DNA from: Paraburkholderia aromaticivorans
GTDB lineage: Bacteria > Pseudomonadota > Gammaproteobacteria > Burkholderiales > Burkholderiaceae
Reading direction: 5' to 3'
DNA: 64,000 bases
Assembly: GCF_012689525.1 (NCBI RefSeq)
Contig: NZ_CP051514.1
Span: forward strand, 2,046,001-2,110,000
Below the pieces are notes generated by a model. It was not told the DNA's origin, ran no database searches, and was given only the letters and a program-made list of their open reading frames with translations. Shown here in pieces: positions 45,052 to 53,131 of this stretch; the first letter of the stretch is position 1; every line of letters starts with the position of its first letter. The position numbers and the translations under genes are program-made.

Positions 45052-45561
45052 GTGGATACGAGGCTTCAACAGTTTCTGGACGAGGCGGAAATCAAGCGCG
45101 TCCATATCCGCTACTGCCGGGGTATCGACCGGATGGATTGGGACCTGGTGCGCTCGTGCTACCACCCGGACGCGATCGATCGTCACGGGGCCTATAACGG
45201 TGGCGTCGAAGGCTTCATTGAGTGGGCTGCGGAATTGCTGCCGAACTTTGAGTGCACGCAGCACTTCACTGGCAATCAATACGTGCAGGTGGATGGCGAC
45301 GTGGCTTACGCGGAGCACTACGCGCAGGCAATACACCGGACAAAACCCGTCGAAGGCACGATGGCATCGGATTGGGTGGTGAACGTGCGATACGTGGACC
45401 GGATGGAGCGGCGTAGTGGGGAGTGGCGCATTGCGGACCGGGTTGTCGTACTCGATTCACAGCGCGCGGACCCGGTCTCAGGCGAGTCGGCACCGTTGGA
45501 GAACGCGAACGTCGGGCGGCGCGATAAGGATGATCCGTCATATAGGTACGGGCTGGTGTAA
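45052..45561 (+). CDS. SnoaL/NTF2-like protein (nuclear transport factor 2 family)
   Basis: A 169-aa protein of the SnoaL-4-type NTF2-like fold. It starts at GTG 45052 with AGGAG 8 nt upstream. Family motifs: EIKRVHIRYCRGIDRMDWDL, SCYHPDAIDRHGAYNGGVEG and TQHFTGNQYVQVDGDVAYAE, with YRYGLV at the end. Relatives include small lyases, isomerases and ring-hydroxylating accessory subunits, and several act as dehydratases on aromatic-pathway intermediates. A second unrelated-length NTF2 protein lies at 48455, so the pathway seems to use two such folds. Confidence 0.82.
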   Translation: MDTRLQQFLDEAEIKRVHIRYCRGIDRMDWDLVRSCYHPDAIDRHGAYNGGVEGFIEWAAELLPNFECTQHFTGNQYVQVDGDVAYAEHYAQAIHRTKPVEGTMASDWVVNVRYVDRMERRSGEWRIADRVVVLDSQRADPVSGESAPLENANVGRRDKDDPSYRYGLV

Positions 45562-45612
45562 GCGGTTCCTGATGGTCGGGATGGAAGTCACTCATTGGTT
45601 TTCGAGGATGCA

Positions 45613-46722
45613 ATGGAAAAACGTTTTCGTGTGGGTATCGTCGGTTTGAGCGCTGAGCGCGGCTGGGCGACAACCGCCCATATTCCGGCCCTGCGTGCCT
45701 TGCCTGATGTGTTCGAGCTTGCCGGTGTGGCCAACACCAGTTTGGCGAGCGCGCAGGTCGCCGCCACCGCCTTTGACATTCCCCGCGCCTTCGGGAACGT
45801 GGCGGAACTTGTCGCGTCTCCCGACATTGACGTCGTGGTTGTGACGGTAAAGGTCCCCTATCATAAGGAAGTTGTCGCGGCGGCACTCGAGGCAGGCAAA
45901 GCGGTCTATTGTGAATGGCCGCTCGGAAATGGACTTGCTGAAGCGACCGAACTCGCTCAACTTGCGAAAAAAGCAAAGGTGCCGGCCGTTATTGGAACTC
46001 AGGCGATTGCGTCACCTGAAGTTAGATTCATTCGCGAGCTCATTGCGCAGGGGTATGTCGGAGACGTCTTGTCGTCGACGTATATCAGCGCCGGGGTCAG
46101 CTGGGGCGGCCAGATACCACGCGGCGACACCTACGCCATGGATTCCAGAAACGGCGCGACGCTGCTTTCAGTGATTGGTGGACACGCTATTTCGGCGGTG
46201 CAAAGTGTGCTCGGGCCTATTCGCGAGATCGATGCCGTATTGTCGCAGCGTCGGCAAACCGTGAGCGTCGTCGAAACGGGCGAGAGCATTCCAATGAAAA
46301 CGCCCGATCATGTGATGCTCAACGCAGTGCTTCAATCTGGCGCGCCTCTGTCTTTGCAGCTTCGCGGCGGTTTGCCGCGCGGCACCCGGCTGCTATGGGA
46401 GATCAATGGAACCGAAGGGGATCTGCGCATCACCGCGGCGGTCGAACAGGCCCCGGTGGTGAACATTTCGCCGTTGCGCGTGGAAGCGGGTCGTAAAGGC
46501 CAGGACGGCTACACCGAACTCGAGATACCGCAGTCGTATTACTTCGGTCTTGAAGACGCTCTGGCAGCCCGAAACGTCGCGGGGATATATCGCTTGATGG
46601 CTGACGATCTACGCCTCGGAACCCACACGGCGCCGAATTTCGATGACGCGCTCGGACTTCACAAAGTTTTGTCCGCAATTGAACAGTCTGATCAGACTGG
46701 TCGACGAGTGCGAGTCGGCTGA
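45613..46722 (+). CDS. Gfo/Idh/MocA-family oxidoreductase
   Basis: A 369-aa NAD(P)-dependent oxidoreductase. The Rossmann domain begins FRVGIVGLSAERGWATTAHI and contains AVYCEWPLGNGLAEATELAQ, the EKP-like motif written EWP here. The C-terminal alpha/beta domain follows (GGHAISAVQSVLGPIREIDA). The EKP Lys is replaced by Trp, which occurs in some family members but may alter chemistry. ATG 45613 (after GAGG) gives the normal N-terminus. Its place in a BKACE/dioxygenase operon suggests it oxidises a cyclic alcohol or polyol-like intermediate. Confidence 0.85.
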   Translation: MEKRFRVGIVGLSAERGWATTAHIPALRALPDVFELAGVANTSLASAQVAATAFDIPRAFGNVAELVASPDIDVVVVTVKVPYHKEVVAAALEAGKAVYCEWPLGNGLAEATELAQLAKKAKVPAVIGTQAIASPEVRFIRELIAQGYVGDVLSSTYISAGVSWGGQIPRGDTYAMDSRNGATLLSVIGGHAISAVQSVLGPIREIDAVLSQRRQTVSVVETGESIPMKTPDHVMLNAVLQSGAPLSLQLRGGLPRGTRLLWEINGTEGDLRITAAVEQAPVVNISPLRVEAGRKGQDGYTELEIPQSYYFGLEDALAARNVAGIYRLMADDLRLGTHTAPNFDDALGLHKVLSAIEQSDQTGRRVRVG

Positions 46723-46936
46723 TCAGTGCATTGGTCGCATCTTCGGAGACGGTTCCATCCGACACGTGCGTTACGTGCCGCTTTTTGGGCACGCGGCGCA
46801 GGTTTCGCGCGTCGGTGCCGAGCGTCAATCGGCGTGATTCAGGCGGTCAAATGCGCCCTCCATGATTGGCAGCAAGTATCTTGCGTGAGACCGCAGAAGG
46901 CGCGAGTGCGCTAACTCCGGTCGAGGAGAAAAAACG

Positions 46937-48295
46937 ATGAAGCGTGCTTCGGTCGTCGACGTCCAGGAGTTCATCAATGAGTACCCGTTCGGCCGCTTTC
47001 AACGACTCATTTTTTTCATGTGCTTCGTGATTGTCCTGCTCGACGGTTTCGACACTGGGGCAATCGGATTTATCGCATCGTCGTTATTGACTGAGTGGCA
47101 TCTGGCAAAGCCCGATCTCGCACCCGTCCTGAGTGCCGCACTGTTCGGCCTCGCACTCGGTGCGCTCGTGCCTGGCCCTTTGTCCGACCGTGTTGGACGA
47201 CGCTCCCTGATGGTCGGGTCCGTGTTCCTCTTCGGTGTTGCCTGTGTCGTTTCCGCGTTCTCAACGAACATCGGTCAACTGACTGTGCTGCGCTTCATGA
47301 CGGGCATCGGCCTCGGCGCAGCGATGGCCAACGCGGTGACAATGATGGACGAGTTTTGTTCAACCCGACGCCGCGCAACCGTGACCAGCTTGATGTGCTG
47401 CGGATTCCCGCTCGGCGCGGCGTTGGGCGGATTGCTTGCGGCATGGCTGGTTCCCCATGCTGGCTGGCGAAGTGTTCTGATGCTTGGCGGGATCGCACCG
47501 ATCCTTCACGGGGTCCTGCTGTTGCTCAAGATACCGGAATCAGTACGCTTCATGGTGTCAAATGGCAAGCCGGTAGAGCGCGTTCGTGCCATTCTGGCGC
47601 GCATCTCTGATGAAGCAATCAACGCCCGCGGCTTCGTACTGACCGAGAGCGCGCCGGGAACGGGCGGCAACGGACTCGGTCTCGTGCTGTCGCGTTCATA
47701 CATCGTCGGTTCATTGATGCTATGGATCGCGGCCTTCATGGGACTCCTGATTATCTACGCGTTATTCAACTGGATGCCGATTTTGCTGAAGGATGCCGGG
47801 CTGAGCCTGAAGAGCGCGATGTTAATTTCTGCACTGTTCTCGCTTGGTGGTATTGGCGCGGTGCTGTGCGGCGTGCTGATGGATCGGTTCAATGCAAATC
47901 TCGTGATTGCCGCGTGCTACGCGCTCGCCGCGATCAGCCTCTTTTATATTGGAGCGACGGCGGGAAATGTAGGCCTGCTCGTGCCAATCGTACTCGTGTC
48001 CGGCGTGCTGATGAACACTGCACAGGCCTCGATGAATGCGCTTTCGGCCACCTTCTATCCGACTGAAGGGCGTGGCACAGGCGTCGCGTGGATGCTCGGC
48101 ATGGGGCGCTTTGGCGGCATCGCCGGCTCGTTTCTCGTAGCCGAACTCGTACGTTGGCATTTCACGTTTGTGGGTGTCTTTACGACGATCGCCGTTGCCG
48201 GAGCCCTCGCTTTTGTCGCTTTGCTAGTCAAGCAGCTTGCGCCGCCACACGTCGTCAGAACGGTGCAGGGCGGAGTCGGATCGCTGAGTCATTAA
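46937..48295 (+). CDS. MFS transporter, aromatic acid:H+ symporter type
   Basis: A 452-aa inner-membrane protein with 12 predicted helices. It starts with a cytosolic tail (DVQEFINEYPFGRFQRLIFF) and helix 1 carries VLLDGFDTGAIGFIASSL, matching the D-G-x-D pattern of AAHS transporters such as PcaK or BenK. The loop 2-3 motif is GALVPGPLSDRVGRRSLMV. It is full length. ATG 46937 sits after GTCGAGGAG. It probably imports an aromatic or cyclic acid for this operon, in parallel to the ABC importer under the same operator. Confidence 0.9.
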   Translation: MKRASVVDVQEFINEYPFGRFQRLIFFMCFVIVLLDGFDTGAIGFIASSLLTEWHLAKPDLAPVLSAALFGLALGALVPGPLSDRVGRRSLMVGSVFLFGVACVVSAFSTNIGQLTVLRFMTGIGLGAAMANAVTMMDEFCSTRRRATVTSLMCCGFPLGAALGGLLAAWLVPHAGWRSVLMLGGIAPILHGVLLLLKIPESVRFMVSNGKPVERVRAILARISDEAINARGFVLTESAPGTGGNGLGLVLSRSYIVGSLMLWIAAFMGLLIIYALFNWMPILLKDAGLSLKSAMLISALFSLGGIGAVLCGVLMDRFNANLVIAACYALAAISLFYIGATAGNVGLLVPIVLVSGVLMNTAQASMNALSATFYPTEGRGTGVAWMLGMGRFGGIAGSFLVAELVRWHFTFVGVFTTIAVAGALAFVALLVKQLAPPHVVRTVQGGVGSLSH

Positions 48296-48454
48296 CTGGC
48301 CGGTCGTCCTTGCTATCGCTGACGATGCGGCCGACGTGTACGCGGCATTCTCTCTCCGTCGCCGTAAGGCCCGTACAGAGCGGGAACCGCGCAAGTGGTG
48401 CTCCAAGTTATCTACAACGTCGTACCCATTCACCATTTGAGGAGGAAACTCGAG

Positions 48455-48835
48455 ATGTCCACTGAGGCGCCCACAGCAGCATTCGAATACGCTTCAGAAG
48501 TGTACGAGGCGGTTGATTCGACCGACGAGCAGCGGTTAGCTCGCTTCTTGACGGAGAACTGCACGTTTGTTTATGGCAACAGCGAGCCTGTCATCGGACG
48601 CGCTAATGTTGCCGAGTCTTCGAAGAAGTTCATGGCATTGATTGCGGGAATCGAGCACCATCTGCTTGATGTCTGGGCATTCGAAGACGTCATTGTCTCG
48701 CGGCTCGAAGTGACCTACACGCGCAAGGACGGATCGACATTGACACTGCCAGCCGTGACGATCTGGCGGGTGCGCAGCAGGCAAATCGACGACTACCGTA
48801 TCTACATCGACGTTACGCCGCTGTTCCCGCATTAA
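48455..48835 (+). CDS. NTF2-like protein (nuclear transport factor 2 family)
   Basis: A 126-aa NTF2-fold protein. ATG 48455 follows GAGGAGG. Markers: SEVYEAVDSTDEQRLARFLT and FVYGNSEPVIGRANVAESSK at the N-terminal half, DVWAFEDVIVSRLEVTYTRK and TIWRVRSRQIDDYRIYIDVT at the end, typical of SnoaL-like proteins with a cone-shaped pocket. It is distinct from the gene at 45052. It lies 160 nt after the MFS gene and 21 nt before the SDR remnant. Confidence 0.8.
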   Translation: MSTEAPTAAFEYASEVYEAVDSTDEQRLARFLTENCTFVYGNSEPVIGRANVAESSKKFMALIAGIEHHLLDVWAFEDVIVSRLEVTYTRKDGSTLTLPAVTIWRVRSRQIDDYRIYIDVTPLFPH

Positions 48836-48856
48836 TTGCGAAGGGGGCAAAAGCGC

Positions 48857-49306
48857 ATGAACCGGGCATTTGAAGGCAATACGATCATCGTCACGGGCGG
48901 TGGTTCGGGCAACGGGCGGGCGGCAGCCATTGCCTGCGCTGCGGCAAGAGCGCGCGTAGTGGTGGCTGACATTGGCGTGGCGCAGGGTGAGGACACCGTA
49001 CCGGCAAATCGGCAACAGGACGGCGAGGCGATTTTCGTAGCAACCGATGTTGCCGATGAAGCGCAGGTCGAAGCGCTCGTGGCGGCAGCGGTAGACAATT
49101 TCGGACGGCTCGACGGCGCGTTCAACAACGCAGGTCTCGCCCAAACGAACGCCTTGCTGCACGACTTGACCGCTGCGCAGTGGCGCCGCATTCAAAGCGT
49201 CAACTACGACAGCGTATTTTTCTTCATAAACACGAGATACGCGCAATGCTGCGAACTGGCGGGGGCGCCATCGTCAACACATCGTCCGCTCTTGGCGTGC
49301 GCCGTG
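48857..49306 (+). pseudogene. Short-chain dehydrogenase/reductase, frameshifted and truncated
   Basis: It starts with MNRAFEGNTIIVTGGGSGNG (AAGGGGG upstream) and goes on to AFNNAGLAQTNALLHDL. At about 49230 a base is lost: the first frame goes astray, while the next frame continues MLRTGGGAIVNTSSALGVRR, the expected catalytic Ser region. After about 49306 the sequence is not SDR-like at all, so the YxxxK and C-terminus are missing. It was the last enzyme gene of the BKACE operon. Confidence 0.82.
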
Positions 49307-49690
49307 CAAAGGCGGCGCTTTCCCAGTGGGTGTAAGCCCCACCGGCAACTGGTCCAGCCGGAAGCAACCGGAGCAATCGTGGAGGTAACGAAGCGGTCGA
49401 AGCCTTTGGTGAAGCGTGTCACGAGACACGGTGACAGCTCGAGTGGGCAGGCCGTAACGCGAATGAACGCTGAGTAAGCCTCGAAAAGGACGATGCGCAG
49501 GCCGACCTGACTGCCATATCGGGGAAGGCTGATACGGTTGGGTGAACGAGCAGGCAGGACGCCCAGTCGCTGCGCCGGGGTAGTGGCGACAGCATGTACG
49601 CAAGGGAAGCGCACGCAACACGGGAAACACGTTGGCGTGGTCAGGGATGACGAACAGGAAGCTTGCAAAACGCGCCGGGTCCATACAAGC
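49307..49690 (+). other. Possible group II intron 5' fragment or other structured element
   Basis: A 380-bp non-coding, hairpin-rich stretch directly at the SDR break. Segments GGGTGTAAGCCCCACCGG, ATCGGGGAAGGCTGATACGG and CAACACGGGAAACACG resemble domain I of bacterial group II introns. No reverse transcriptase gene and no domain V were found, so it would be a truncated copy. The match is by eye only and weak. Confidence 0.3.
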
Positions 49691-49787
49691 ACGAAAAGGA
49701 CGATTACCCCAGGATGCGCAAATCGTTGATCGGCAATGGTTTTTTGGAAACAAACCGCCAGATTTTACGAAAAGGACGATTACCCCG
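49482..49787 (+). repeat. Repeated 20-mer, possible transposon-end sites
   Basis: ACGAAAAGGACGATTACCCC occurs exactly at 49691-49710 and 49768-49787. A shorter copy CGAAAAGGACGAT is at 49482-49494. Multiple same-orientation copies close together resemble transposase-binding repeats at the end of a Mu-like or IS21-like element, but no transposase gene is present. Confidence 0.7.
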
Positions 49788-49845
49788 AACTGAGAGGCGC
49801 GGCGCCTCCGCACAGTGGCGTGCTGAAGGGGTCGCACATTCATCG

Positions 49846-50022
49846 CTATGCCGCTTGTACCGTGTTGCGCAACGTGTCGGCTTTCTGCTGCGAAGCCAAC
49901 GTCGCCGCGTCGACTTGACCGAGTTTACTGGAAAACTTATGTGGCATGCTGAGGTAGCGCACGCACGTTGTCGGGACACCCGCTTCGGCCCATTTCCGCA
50001 TGTGATTTTGAGAAGAAGACAT
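49846..50022 (-). pseudogene. C-terminal remnant of an alpha/beta hydrolase (HSL/lipase-like)
   Basis: The minus-strand frame reads RKWAEAGVPTTCVRYLSMPH, then KFSSKLGQVDAATLASQQKA and ends TVQAA. KLRxAGVPTTYVRYxxMPHGF is the usual region around the catalytic His of HSL-type esterases; here His is kept in SMPHKF, but Gly is replaced by Lys. Everything upstream of the last about 58 residues is missing. It lies just downstream of the minus-strand SDR pseudogene. Confidence 0.55.
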
Positions 50023-50030
50023 CGCGGCTT

Positions 50031-50855
50031 TCAGGGAGTGGGGGTTGCTGAGGGAGCAAACGTAACCGGCGGAATGGCGGCCACGACGCCAAGGCCGCCA
50101 TCGACAGCAAGGATCTCGCCGGCAATATGGGCGCTCAGGTCGGACGCAAGGAACATCAGGGGGGCCGCGATTTCGGCCGGCATGGCAGCTCGTCCGATTG
50201 GAATCGCGTTGCCGATTCTCGTCCAGGTCGCTTCGTCCTGGCGCTGATTCAGCCTCGGCGTGCGGACGAAACCCGGCGCCACGGCATTGATGCGCACATT
50301 GTGGGGCGCATACTCGGCACCCGCACTGCGCACGAGGTGATGCAATGCGGCCTTCGCGGCAGCGTACGCAACCTCGTTCGGCACGGCGAGATCGCCGGCG
50401 AGCGAGCCGACAAACGCAAACGTACCTCCGCCATCGGCTTTCATCATTTCGCCGCCAATCTGAATCGCGAGGTAGGCATGACGGACGACGATATCGAGTT
50501 GCTGGTCCCACGACGCGTCGTCGACGGCGGAGAGTGGCTTCAGGCCCGCGACACCGATGATATCGACGACGCCATGGATGCGCCCGAAGTACTAGCGCGC
50601 CGTGTCGAACACACGCTGCATGTCTGCGCGAGATGTTGCATCCGCCACGCACGGTATCCCGTCCACGACATCTGCAATATTTCGCGCAAGCGTCTCGTCA
50701 CGGTCGACGCAGAGCACGCGAGCACCGGCCTGTGCCAGTGCGTGAACGGTCTGCTCGCCGATGCCCTGCCCCGCACCAAGCACCACAAAACCGCGCCCGT
50801 CGAGTCGTAACAAGGACAGGTAGTCCGGAACGTCTTTTTGGGTGGTGTCGGTCAC
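50031..50855 (-). pseudogene. Short-chain dehydrogenase/reductase with one in-frame amber stop
   Basis: The N-terminus has GRGFVVLGAGQGIGEQTVHA (glycine motif). At 50594-50592 TAG follows VFDTAR. The same frame then continues YFGRIHGVVDIIGVAGLKPL, GTFAFVGSLAGDLAVPNEVA (catalytic Ser), VAYAAAKAALHHLV (YxxxK) and ILAVDGGLG. A single change would restore a 274-aa protein. The ATG at 50855 is in a normal place. Likely a recent pseudogene, formerly an NAD(P)-dependent dehydrogenase. Confidence 0.85.
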
Positions 50856-50941
50856 GTGAATATCCTCATTCGACCGAGCATACGGTTCACAAAATGCTCG
50901 AGTGCGGTTTGGTCGACGGTCATTTTTTCGAAGTGTGCCTA

Positions 50942-52102
50942 GTGTGCCGTTCTGTTGTTAACTAATCTATGTTCACGTAGCATGCTGGTATCAACGGAAC
51001 GGGAGATGCCAGCATGCCCATGGGACGACCGAAGGCCGAACTGGTGTTGAGTGAAGATGAGCACTCGCAACTGACTTCGATAGCGCGTTCGCGCTCGATT
51101 TCGGCGGCGCTGGTGACGCGTGCGCGCATCGTGCTGGCTGCTGCTGTCGGGGAACCCAACAGCGCCATTGCCCAGCGTCTTCAGCTCACGCGTGCCACGG
51201 TGGGCAAGTGGCGTCTGCGGTTCCTGGAGCATCGCATCAACGGGCTGTATGACGAAGTACGTCCCGGCAAGCCGCGCACGATTGACGATGAGCGGCTGGC
51301 GCAGCTGATTCACAAGACCCTGCACACCAAGCCAGCGGATGGCTCCACGCACTGGAGCGTGCGCACGATCGCCGCCGAAACGGCTATCTCGCCCACGAGT
51401 GTGCACCGGTACTTCAAGCTGCTGGGCCTGCAACCGCATCGCAGCGAAAGCTTCAAGCTCTCGACCGATCAATTCTTCATCGAGAAACTGCGCGACGTGG
51501 TTGGCCTGTACCTGAGCCCGCCCGAGAATGCATTGGTCCTGTGCGTGGACGAGAAGAGCCAGTGTCAGGCGCTCGAACGCACGCAACCCATGCTGCCGAT
51601 GGGTTTCGGCTACGTCGAAGGCGTTACCCACGACTACGTTCGTCATGGCACCACCACGCTGTTCGCCGCCCTGAACGTACTCAACGGCGCAGTGCTCGCG
51701 ACCTGCAAGCCGCGTCATCGGCATCAGGAGTTCCTGTCGTTTCTGCGCGAAATCGACAAGGCCGTACCGGCTGAACTCGACGTGCACTGCATCGTGGACA
51801 ACTATGGCAGTCACAAGCATCCCAAAGTCAAGGCGTGGCTCGCAGCAAAGCCCCGCTGGCACATGCATTTCATTCCTACCTACAGTTCGTGGCTTAACCA
51901 GGTCGAACGCTTCTTTGCGCTGATCACCGACAAGGCCATCCGCAGGGGCTCGTTTGGCTCGGTCAAACAACTGATCAAGCGTATCGATCAGTTCGTTTCC
52001 CACTACAACGAAAACTGCAAGCCATTCATGTGGACTGCTTCCGCTGATTCCATCCTCGAAAAACTACACAGACTTTGTTCGCGAATCAGCGGAACGGAAC
52101 AC
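50942..52102 (+). mobile_element. IS630-family insertion sequence
   Basis: Ends GTGTGCCGTTCTGTTG (left) and the inverted form of GTGTTCCGTTCCGCTG (right). It is flanked on both sides by TA (50940-50941 and 52103-52104, within CTAG), the target duplication typical of IS630/mariner elements. It truncates the 5' part of the gene that follows. Confidence 0.88.
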
Positions 52103-52105
52103 TAG
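51014..52105 (+). CDS. IS630-family transposase
   Basis: A 363-aa transposase. The N-terminal HTH domain (ARIVLAAAVGEPNSAIAQRL, LTRATVGKWRLRFLEHRING) precedes the DDE core with ENALVLCVDEKSQCQALERT (first Asp), LDVHCIVDNYGSHKHPKVKA (second Asp) and FIPTYSSWLNQVERFFALIT (Glu). It is full length, ending at the right inverted repeat, and may be active. Confidence 0.93.
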   Translation: MPMGRPKAELVLSEDEHSQLTSIARSRSISAALVTRARIVLAAAVGEPNSAIAQRLQLTRATVGKWRLRFLEHRINGLYDEVRPGKPRTIDDERLAQLIHKTLHTKPADGSTHWSVRTIAAETAISPTSVHRYFKLLGLQPHRSESFKLSTDQFFIEKLRDVVGLYLSPPENALVLCVDEKSQCQALERTQPMLPMGFGYVEGVTHDYVRHGTTTLFAALNVLNGAVLATCKPRHRHQEFLSFLREIDKAVPAELDVHCIVDNYGSHKHPKVKAWLAAKPRWHMHFIPTYSSWLNQVERFFALITDKAIRRGSFGSVKQLIKRIDQFVSHYNENCKPFMWTASADSILEKLHRLCSRISGTEH

Positions 52106-52914
52106 ACGGGCGCATTAAACAAGACCGCGTTGAGTATACCGTGGGGTCGTCAAAGCGAGTTTTAGGCGAAGACATAATCGAATGGGAACGAACTAACGCA
52201 GCCCTTTTCGAGGAAGGCGTAATCTCTCGCCTTCCCGGCCCAACGGAAGACGTCTGGAATTCTTACACGTGTTCTCTATTCGGGAGCTTGATCGGTTTGA
52301 CTGGAAGCGGGATCTTATTGCCCGACGGGCGGTTGGTGCTTCGGCAGGACGTTGTCTTGCATCTAAGCCGCACCGATATCAAACATCCGCAAATTTTCCT
52401 CGCAACTTCGAAGCACCCGGCACGAGAAGTACTGAAAGCCTGCGAAGCCGAAAGTGTTTTCACCTATCTCTTACCCCGAATTTCCCTGGCTCATCCGGAC
52501 CAAATCCTCCAGGTTCGCGAGAAGGTCAAGGATACCCGTGAGGGCTTCAGCATGCATCTTCAGAAATTGACAGAGGGACTAGAATCTAAACTGAAGGGCG
52601 GTGAGCAGATGGACGAGATAAGACGCTTCGCGCAATCGACGATTGAGACGAAGCTAATCCCCGACTATCGGGAGTACGTTCGCCAATTGCTTGCAGAAAA
52701 AGCGGGCTTCTGGGGAAAAATACTCGATCCGACGTCGAAATTGCTCCAGATAGATGCAGCTCCGTGGACACCAAAATTTTACGGCGAGTTCATAAAGGCG
52801 CTCGGATTTACAGCCTTAGCAGCCACCTCGGAGAAGAAACAAAGGCTGAGTAACGCCTCCCAAGTATATCAATTCATGCACTCCGTGGAAAAAAGCCTCC
52901 GACAGTTGGCTTAG
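52106..52914 (+). pseudogene. Hypothetical protein, 5' end removed by IS630
   Basis: An open frame of about 270 codons from the IS630 junction to TAG at 52914, with no original start. It contains SLIGLTGSGILLPDGRLVLR and SKHPAREVLKACEAESVFTY, a Lys/Glu-rich helical part (LQKLTEGLESKLKGGEQMDE), and IPDYREYVRQLLAEKAGFWG. No family was recognised and there is no membrane segment. Base composition is more AT-rich than the neighbourhood, suggesting foreign origin. It sits between IS630 and IS1182 with no preserved neighbour, so role cannot be inferred. Confidence 0.5.
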
Positions 52915-53131
52915 TGTATGAGCAAATGGATCACTCTGAGGCCGAGCGCCGCCGTCGATGGCGAGCGGGTCGACTTTCTGACTCGGACATCCCGTGGCGT
53001 TATTTACCCGTGCGATTGAGGGGCAGAGGACCGCAATGGCCGGGCACTAGGCCGGCCAGATGTGCGCTGGGGGCGCCGTTGAACATTCGAAAGCGGGCGG
53101 TCGGGACTGCGTGAGCCTGATCGGCCGCAAA

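Noticed and set aside
49691..49787. Two identical 20-mers considered as a CRISPR array
   Set aside because: There are only two full copies, the 57-nt interval is too long for a typical spacer, there is no cas gene and a third copy is partial at irregular distance.
50939..52003. 354-codon minus-strand open frame
   Set aside because: It is opposite the IS630 transposase and starts within it; a shadow.
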